Shown here piece by piece: positions 57,108 to 64,000 of a stretch of 64,000 nucleotides of DNA. Numbering within the stretch: the stretch's first letter is position 1; the number at the start of each line of letters is the position of its first letter. A program made the position numbers and the translations under genes. The DNA is from Aquilaria yunnanensis. Lineage: Eukaryota > Streptophyta > Magnoliopsida > Malvales > Thymelaeaceae. The notes under the pieces were generated by a model. It worked only from the letters and a program-made list of their open reading frames with translations, did not search any database and had not been told where the DNA came from. Location of the stretch: contig CM077597.1 of NCBI GenBank assembly GCA_039654915.1, positions 29,734,001 through 29,798,000 on the forward strand, in the 5' to 3' direction.

Positions 57108-60060
57108 ATGGATCGTGTCTGTGAACTGGACTTGAACGCTCCTCCATTTGATTTTTCACCCAATGCACAAGTAGTTTTGAATGTATGTTTGGTATAAGGC
57201 TCATCTGTCTAACAAATTGATTTTTTTAAAGATGTTTTTTGATGTTTTCTTGGTTTTTTTTTGTTTGTCCTAAGTATCTGTGGAGTTGTTTCTAGTAGTT
57301 TAGAATATGGAATTGATGTTAAGTCATTGCTTGAAGTTTTTGATGGAAATGATGTGTCTCTATTGTCTAATTCCTTAGTTGTTTCCTATGGTATCGTGGT
57401 TAGAGGTATATGTTCTTTTCACTCATATGATTTGTTCTTTTATTGTTGTCCATTTGTTCATACTATATTATAATTTTTTTCCTGTAGATACTTTTAAAAG
57501 TGATGGTTATGAGAGAGTTAGTATATGTGGGATGTAATTTTATAGTAAGGAAAGTGCATATGATTTTTATAAGGAACATGCTCTTTCCCATGGGTTTGAT
57601 ATAAGGAAGATGAGGTTAAATGGTAGGGCTAATGGATCTTGCACTGCAAGAGAGTTTTGTTGTTCTAATGTGGGTGAGAAATAGAGTTCACACGAACTGT
57701 AAGGCATATGTTCATTTTAAGATTTCTAGTGGTATTTGGGAATGTAGCAAGCATGAAAAACAACACAATCACTCTTTTGTCCTACTGCACCAAAATCACT
57801 TATTGAACGGTGCTAGACATATTGATAATGGAAAAAGAATATGCTATTGTTTTTACGTGCAGTGGTATTAAGGTTTAGATGCTTTAGAATATTGTATCAA
57901 GCATAGGGCATTGAAGCTATTGGTTTTACAAAGAAAGATTTATTTAATTTCTTTAATCATGAAAGATCGATTTAGATTGGTAGTGGTAGTAGGGGTGCAT
58001 AATCTTTGCTCGACTATTTTGGGGAAAAATTAAACAATGATTGTAACTTTCATTACAAATGTCAAGTAGTTGATGGTCGCTTAGGGAATTTCTTTTGGTA
58101 GGATTCTTGAATGTATGATGGCTATAATGTTTTGGGGATATGGTAGTATTTGACACAACCTATAGGACGAACATGTATGGGTTGATATGTGCACCTTTTG
58201 TTGGTGAGGACAATCACAGGAAAACAGTACTTTTTGGTTGTGGGTTCTTAGTGAATTAGCAAAAAGATAGTTTTAGATGGTTATTTGATTGTTTCTTAGA
58301 AAGTATGGGTAGGGTGCTACCCTGTCTATTCATGACAAATCAAGATTCTTCAATAATCTATTCTGTTGAGAAGTATTTTCCATTGGCTAGACATCGGATG
58401 TGTTTATGGCATTTAACACAAAATGCTCGTAAACATTTAGGGCAGTTACTTAACAGCAATAAGGAATTCTCTAAAGTGTTGAGTATATGCTTCTATGATT
58501 ATATAATACTGGAAGAGTTTGAAAGGAAATAGAGTGGTATCCTGGATGAGTTTGGTCTGCATGGTAATGATTGGTTGAAGGCTACATTTGCATCGCAACA
58601 TAAGTGGTATCTTGCATATTGCAAGGATGTGTTCTCAGCAAGTAATATTTTTTTTTTTCATTTTAATCATTCAGTATGCAATTGTTCTAGTTTCCTATTG
58701 TAGATGTTCTTTCCATTTTGTAATTTTTTTTTTGTTGTCTGTAAACTTATGTAACATTTTATATGCTCCTATGCATATGTTCTATTATAATTATAGTTTA
58801 TTCTTTTATGGTAGCATATATGTTGTGTTAATATGTTCTAGCTATTTTTTTCCAGGAGCTGTAGTATTTTGTTTGTCTTTTTATTTATTTAGTAAGCATT
58901 TGTTTTGTTTTCTTATTGTAGATGTTTTTTTTTTCATTCTTTACTTTTATTTTTTTGTTGTTTGTATACTTATGTAACCTATTATATGTACCTATGCATA
59001 TATTATATTATGATTATATTTTGGTTTTTTAGCATAGCTTATATGTTTCATTAATATGTTCTAGTTGTTATTTTGTGGAGGCAGTAATATTTTATTTGTT
59101 ATTTTAATGATTCAGGAAGCATTTGTTCTATTTTCCTATTGTAGATGTTCTTTGTATTTGGTATTTTATTCTGTCAATGTATCATATATGTTCTTTTTTA
59201 TCTATCCATGTTCTTTTACGAGGATATTATCTATTTAGAAAAGTGAGAGCACAAACCACATGATGAATGGGATTTGTGATACGCAAATGTCACTTTTGTC
59301 ATTGTTTCATTTAATTGAAAAGAGAATTGCAAAATGGAGGGATGTTGAGGTTAATAAGGATTTCCATGATCGAGGTGTTTTGGTAGGCAAGTTTCGATCT
59401 ATGCTTTTAGATGATGCATATAAGATATATTCATTTTGTATTTTAAAGGAATTTGAAGATGAACTTGAAAAGGGAGCTTTTGCTGATTATAACTTGTTAA
59501 GTCATGTGCGTGATGTGTTTGAATATGATGTATCCAACCAAGATTTTAAAGGTCATATTTTTCTTCGTATCATACATTCAAAGTGATCTTATTAAGGTTT
59601 GATGCTCATCCAAGCATTTTGAAGAGATCGAGTGGTTTTGTTCACACATTTTGAAAGTGTTTAATATTCACAAGATTGTTTCAATTCCTTCTTAGTATAT
59701 TGTTACCCGGTGAAAAAAGAATGCTAGATTAGAAAGGAAAGTTGATATATGTAGAGGTGTTGTTGATGATAAGTTTGTTACCATGGTTTGGAGGAACAAG
59801 ATTATGAAGGATATATATGCTATTGTTGCTGCTTGTCAAGCTAATTATGATTGCAAATAGATTTATGAGCAGTTTGTTGCTGATTTGAAAATAAAGGTTA
59901 TTGCTAGTATGAGTATTTGTTTAAATAGGTGTGCAAAGCACAATCTGAATCTCTGGAGTCAGTGAATCTGTTTTGCAAAATTCACTTCGTATGAAGACAA
60001 AAGATCGTAGTAAAAAGTGGATTTAGAATTGTATTAAGAAGAGATAAAAAAAAAGTTGAA
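57108..60060 (+). pseudogene. FAR1-type MULE transposase, broken
   Basis: ATG at 57108 begins MDRVCELDLNAPPFDF, a typical N-terminus of FAR1-like transposases. Near 57545-57790 come S-A-Y-D-F-Y-K-E-H-A and C-K-A-Y-V...H-E-K-Q-H-N-H (FAR1 DNA-binding, C2H2-like). At 58150-58290 is the core with T-Y-R-T-N-M-Y then V-L-F-G-C-G-F-L. At 58320-58440 come F-M-T-N-Q-D, then ARHRMCLWHLTQNARKHLG. At 59240-59590 are S-E-S-T-N-H and an E-K-R-I-A-K-W region. At about 59600-59680 is the SWIM end F-E-E-I-E-W-F-C-S-H-I-L-K-V. Stops (for example after H-G-F-D-I-R and in the core) show it is not functional. A long putative intron with repeats lies at about 58640-59240 (GTAATATT...TTTAG). FAR1/FHY3 host genes share this architecture, but the decay and the repeats favour a transposon relic. 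Confidence 0.78.
58672..59175. repeat. 220-bp tandem repeat inside the FAR1-like intron
   Basis: Blocks (c)ctattgtagatgttcttt occur near 58696, 58914 and 59137. In the first two units tatgtaac-ttatatg-cctatgcat and ttaatatgttctag follow. The third unit is partial. Spacing is 218 and 223 bp. Confidence 0.75.
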
Positions 60061-60239
60061 GAAATAGTTCTAGTATTAAGATATTGTTTTTATAAACAAT
60101 ATATGTTTTTTTCTTATGTTTGGATTTGTTTTTATTTGTTACTAATGATTAGTTTAATATTTTTTTTCATTGGATTTATTGAGTTAATGTGATAGATATT
60201 AAGATTCCAGTTAGTTATTTTTGAAATAGTCAGAACCAT

Positions 60240-60740
60240 ATGCTTTGCTAAGTGTTATAAGTATCGGTATTGAGTATTTGTTCTCTTAAATAGGAAGATA
60301 TGTTCTTTTTGAGAGAATCGTTTGTTCTTTTAATTTAATATTTAAATAAGATAGATATGAGTATTTGTTCTAGTAGGCAGAAACATATGTTCCTTCACAA
60401 AGAAATATATATTCTTTCAAATATAAACATATGCTAAAGAGAGCTATGCACTTCACAAATTCATTATAAGTATTGGTATTAGGTATTTGTCATTTTAAAT
60501 ACGATCTTGTAAAGTGACGCATTTATTCTATTGAATAAATAGTTAGTATTGGAAGGCATTTTATGAATAACATAGCATTAAGTATTTGTTCTGGTAAGAG
60601 AATTTATATGTTCTCTTAAACAAAAGCATATGTTTTGGTAAATATAACCATATGTTTAAAACATGTACAAATAATTTAACAAAAGGTGATGTTCTGATAT
60701 ACATGAGCATATGTTCTTTCAGACAATAAAAAATTTTCTA
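60240..60740. repeat. Cluster of (ca)tatgttctt / atttgttct motifs
   Basis: About a dozen short TGTTCT-centred motifs lie on the plus strand. Motifs of the opposite orientation (agaaca, aagaacaaa) recur at about 62575-63230. The composition resembles subterminal motif clusters of a transposon. Confidence 0.5.
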
Positions 60741-61454
60741 ATAATTTATAGAAAGAAAATAATGAAAATGTAACTGACAAACCAAGGCTTTTTCTTTTCC
60801 GCTAGCAATTGCTTAGAAAACCTAACTTATTTGAGTGTTATGCTTTGAAAGTAGAAGTTCTGCCGTAATCTTAATACAGTGAATCTTCATTGTTTCTGCT
60901 CACCCTTAGTTTAATTCAAACTATTTGTCTTGATATAGTTTCATATGTCTCATTGCAAATACCGGCAGTCAATTCCATTTTGTAGGTATTCATCTTTCTT
61001 GCCAGCCCTTGTCATGTCATTTTTCCATTTGGACTAGACATATGGTTTCTTGAATTCTACTGTCTTTTTCAATATAACTTTGGCCTCTTTAAAGTATTGG
61101 TTGAACACAAACATCTATAACAAATAAAGATTCATTTTATTGAATTCAAGGAGTACTATGTTAGATTGTTTGTAATTTATGGCAGCTTATTAGTACTGCT
61201 CTTATGGAGCTGTATCTTTTTTTGTTAGTTTGTAAGTTGTCAATTGTCTTAACAACTTTCTTTAGCAGATCAAACGATATGACAAAAAATTGTCGATGTT
61301 GGATGGCTATAACAAGGATCTAAGAAAACAATGTTTCCGGTGAATCCCTTGTTACTGAATTACCATCAATCTTCAATAATATAGAACTGTATTTTACAGT
61401 AAATTAATACTGACCTAAAAATATTACAGATTAAGTAAAAAAAAAAAGTTGATG

Positions 61455-63520
61455 GAATCTTACCTTGTTTTCAATGCTCTATCAGCTATTGTAATTTCTT
61501 CATTAGTAAGTTGGTCTTGTATTGCTTTTGTAGCATATTCCTTAATGAATAAGTTCTTCACAAAGCATACATCTCTTGGAGGATACTTGTGCACATCTTT
61601 TGTATCAACATGGTCTATTCTTCTGAAAGGCCTTAGAATTGGGAGCTCTGTCAGCATTTTTTATATAAAGTTGTCTGTTGCTGACTCCTTTTATGAACCT
61701 ATTTTTAAAGAAAACTGTGGCACATCATCAAGGTAATTGGAAAGTTGTGTAGCTATTTTTTCTGTAAAGGGTAATAAGGTTTATGTTAGTTTATACATGT
61801 ACAACCAAAAAACAAACAGTATATCAAAGATAACATATACAATTCAAAACAGAACAGAAGTATTATGTGTGTGTGTTTCTTTGTGCTGAGGTTTTTCAAC
61901 TTGTCTATTAGCTAGTTTTTCTGCACGTTTTTTGCCAATTGCATTTTTTGCAGGTTTAAGTAGAACAAATAAGAATGAATAAAAGCACAAATATTATCAA
62001 GTGTATGCTCATATAGTAAGTGCATATATTTTTACCATTATTCTGTCCAACATTTGTTTCCTCTGGATTATCCTCTTAGTCATCTTCATTTTCTTCTTTA
62101 TTATCATGTTCTACAGATTCATTCTTTGAGATTGTTAACAGTAATTGCTCAACACTTTGGAAGTGTTTTTTTATCAACATGTTATTTAGAAGGCATCTAT
62201 TTTGAATGTTGGGACTGCTTTGTTGGTTTCTTTGTGAATTGTTATCGTGCTACCTCCCAAAGCTGTGTTAGTTCATCTATGTGATCTGGAAAACTAATAT
62301 TGAATTGAGAATCATATGGGACTTCTTCTGGTTGTGCTCTGAGTCGCAAGTAGTCAGCACCTGTTGTTGCAAAACATAGTAAATTAGTTCTTCAAACTTT
62401 TAGGAGTCTGTGAGGGAAACACCTATAAATGTTTGCTATGTCTCTCTCAAATGCTTTCGTTATTTTTTAGGATGTTGTCTTCTATTTTTTGTTTGACAAT
62501 ACGAATGAGTGGATCATCAATCAACTGCAAATTTAGTTGTATAGATTGTTACAAACAAATAAAGACATAAATTTAATAGAACATATACGCAAGTAGAAAA
62601 GAACAAAAGTATAAAATAATAGAACAAGAAAAAACTGCACAGTTATATATACGGTGAAATAAGTCAAAAAGAACAAAAGCAATAGGAAATTATTAGGAAT
62701 AATTCTATTTCAGTAATGAAGCTCAAATAGTTTATTCTGAAAGAGCAAATTCAAGGATTCAAAAAACAAACAAACACTGAAATAAAAGGGAATAATTCTA
62801 GTTCAGTAATAAAGCAGGAATAACAATATCAACATAAATACTTTATTGTAAAAGAACAAAGATTAGCATTAAAAAAACAAACACAATCACAAACAATCTG
62901 ATTAGTCAATTTTAGCAAATGGATATATATAATGAATGCAGAAAGTGTTGTAAAAACTAGAAAAAGATTATAAAAAATGATTATAGAAATAATAACCTTA
63001 ATTAGTCCAAATGATCCAGATAATTATTCTTGCTGGGTTTTTTTATTTATGATTTTATTATCCTAACTAGCAATTATTGGTACTTGTCTTAGGAAAATTG
63101 ATTAGCCTTTCATCCAAAATCTATCAAAGTACAGTTATTGGGGAAAACAATTAATAAGATAGTATATTGTTGCAATAAATTAAAAAGACCACTAACAAAC
63201 ATGAAAAAGAACATGCATAAAAGAAAAGAAGGACAAGTACCTGTAAGAAAAGAATACATCTAGCAATATTTGCAATAGCCTATCCTTGCTTATATTTCTC
63301 AACTACAAAAACAAGTGAATCAAAAAGGTATTGGGCCCATTTCATGTGCTTCACAAATGATATATCACTTGTGGATTTCACAATCTGCTAACTACAGTCA
63401 CTTGAAGTTGTTGTTAGTGCAATTAGGTTTGTTGTAATGAAGACAATGAAATTCCTTTTGAAACTGTCACTTCCTTGTTCATCTTTCAGCATGACATCCT
63501 TGAGAACACTAGGGTGTGGT
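61455..63520 (-). pseudogene. Remnants of a MULE companion ORF (unnamed plant transposon-associated family)
   Basis: Minus-strand segments that seem to belong to one eroded, exon-like series. At 63480-63240 the frame FKRNFIVFITTNLIALTT is followed by M-K-W-A-Q-Y-L-F-D-S-L. This wording is seen in plant proteins that accompany Ulp1/MULE transposons (K-R-x-F-x-x-x-x-x-T-x-L-x-x-T-T ... W-A-x-x-x-x-D-x-L). At 62330-62040 there is an acidic stretch (NKEENEDD). At 61657-61460 an open frame with R-P-F-R-R-I-D-H-V-D-T-K-D and KYPPRDVCF may be a further exon. No Ulp1 catalytic motif was seen. It is transcribed toward the FAR1-like gene. The grouping of the three segments is my inference. Confidence 0.35.
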
Positions 63521-63526
63521 ACTTTA

Positions 63527-64000
63527 CTATCACACCCCACACAGGCCTCAGCCTGTGCACCTACAGTACCACTCAACTATGCTAACAATACACTAGAAAC
63601 TTTATTCAACTTTTGAACTTATAAGTTTTATGAGTAAGCTTAGGTCTCGGCCAATCCACCTTTTTATAGTTTGAACTATAAGTTTTTAAGACCAAGGCCT
63701 GGGAGGTGCCCTAAGAGGCTAATTATTTGTTTTAGGTCATTACTTGCATTACAAGGCAAGGCCCATAAAAAAGCTTACAACACAAGGCAAGGCATATACA
63801 TTTTTGATCATAAGTGTTTAGGGTGTGTGCTCATCAAGTGTGATGTACAATGCATGGCAACCAAGATTCACATCTCATTCTTGTTTTGAAAATACAAGTT
63901 TTCCATGACACATACACATTCGGCACAACAACATTCAAGTGAGGTTGAGTGCAAAATGGTCTAACCATGAGCAAATATACATAGCATAACTTGGCATTCC
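63527..64000. other. Unclassified repeat, running off the window
   Basis: Composition changes at about 63527 (tatcacaccccacacaggcc), which could be the edge of another LTR. Words such as aaggcctgggaggtgcc resemble the LTR element at 3623-17934. No coding frame is supported. Confidence 0.3.

Noticed and set aside
1..64000. CRISPR arrays, bacterial operons, tRNA or rRNA genes
   Set aside because: No regularly spaced direct repeats with unique spacers, no Shine-Dalgarno-led gene clusters, no tRNA A/B-box cloverleaf or conserved rRNA stretch was seen on either strand.

Overview
This window looks like repeat-rich, AT-rich nuclear DNA from a flowering plant, probably a eudicot. The evidence is layered LTR retrotransposons, Mutator-like and hAT elements, Stowaway-like MITEs, an endogenous plant pararetrovirus relic and one intron-containing plant B3-domain (REM-type) gene. 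No prokaryotic gene organisation, tRNA, rRNA or CRISPR array was seen. The species cannot be named from the sequence. All calls come from reading motifs, splice sites, target-site duplications (TSDs) and repeats by eye; no alignment was computed.

Layout. 1-740: probable LTR piece on the minus strand. 1010-3622: eroded endogenous pararetrovirus RT/RNase H, minus strand. 3623-17934: a large non-coding LTR retrotransposon family on the minus strand, in the order LTR - internal - LTR - truncated internal. Both LTRs are next to a primer-binding site (PBS), one LTR carries a 1.5-kb insertion, and the internal region carries a 1.38-kb solo LTR. 17935-20150: LINE ORF1-like (DUF4283) relic split by a second, inverted copy of that solo LTR. 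20180-21180: AT-rich repeats. 21188-22829: a small hAT element with a perfect 8-bp TSD. It hosts a Pack-MULE-like element (21414-22647, perfect 9-bp TSD) that carries a fragment of a chloroplast J-protein exon. 22838-26330: mostly unassigned sequence with an RRM gene fragment. 26330-33364: a complete Ty1/copia-like LTR frame (two 887-bp LTRs, PBS, polypurine tract) with no recognisable pol.

33596-43492: the only gene-like island. A REM-type B3 gene on the minus strand (coding exons between 39553 and 38296, probable 5' UTR exon ending at 40771) has a second B3 fragment downstream. It sits between two copies of a hAT-like family rich in GGGTTCGGGT-type subterminal repeats, and next to an unusual element with palindromic terminal repeats. 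43647-45600: foldback MITEs and a ~195-bp tandem repeat. 47091-52848: MuDR-type MULE transposase pseudogene, split by a 2.43-kb solo LTR and itself inserted in a LINE ORF2 relic. 53784-56375: probable further LTR containing a MULE-type MITE with perfect 9-bp TSD. 57108-63520: FAR1-type MULE transposase pseudogene on the plus strand facing remnants of a minus-strand companion ORF.

The B3 gene is the only host gene that may be expressed, and its second B3 domain appears compromised by a reading-frame problem. Everything else is mobile-element relics, captured fragments or simple repeats. I did not find a convincing new biological system. The most informative items are the nested transposons with exact TSDs, the captured J-protein exon, the DNA-repair scar beside a solo LTR, and the B3 splice/frame ambiguity.
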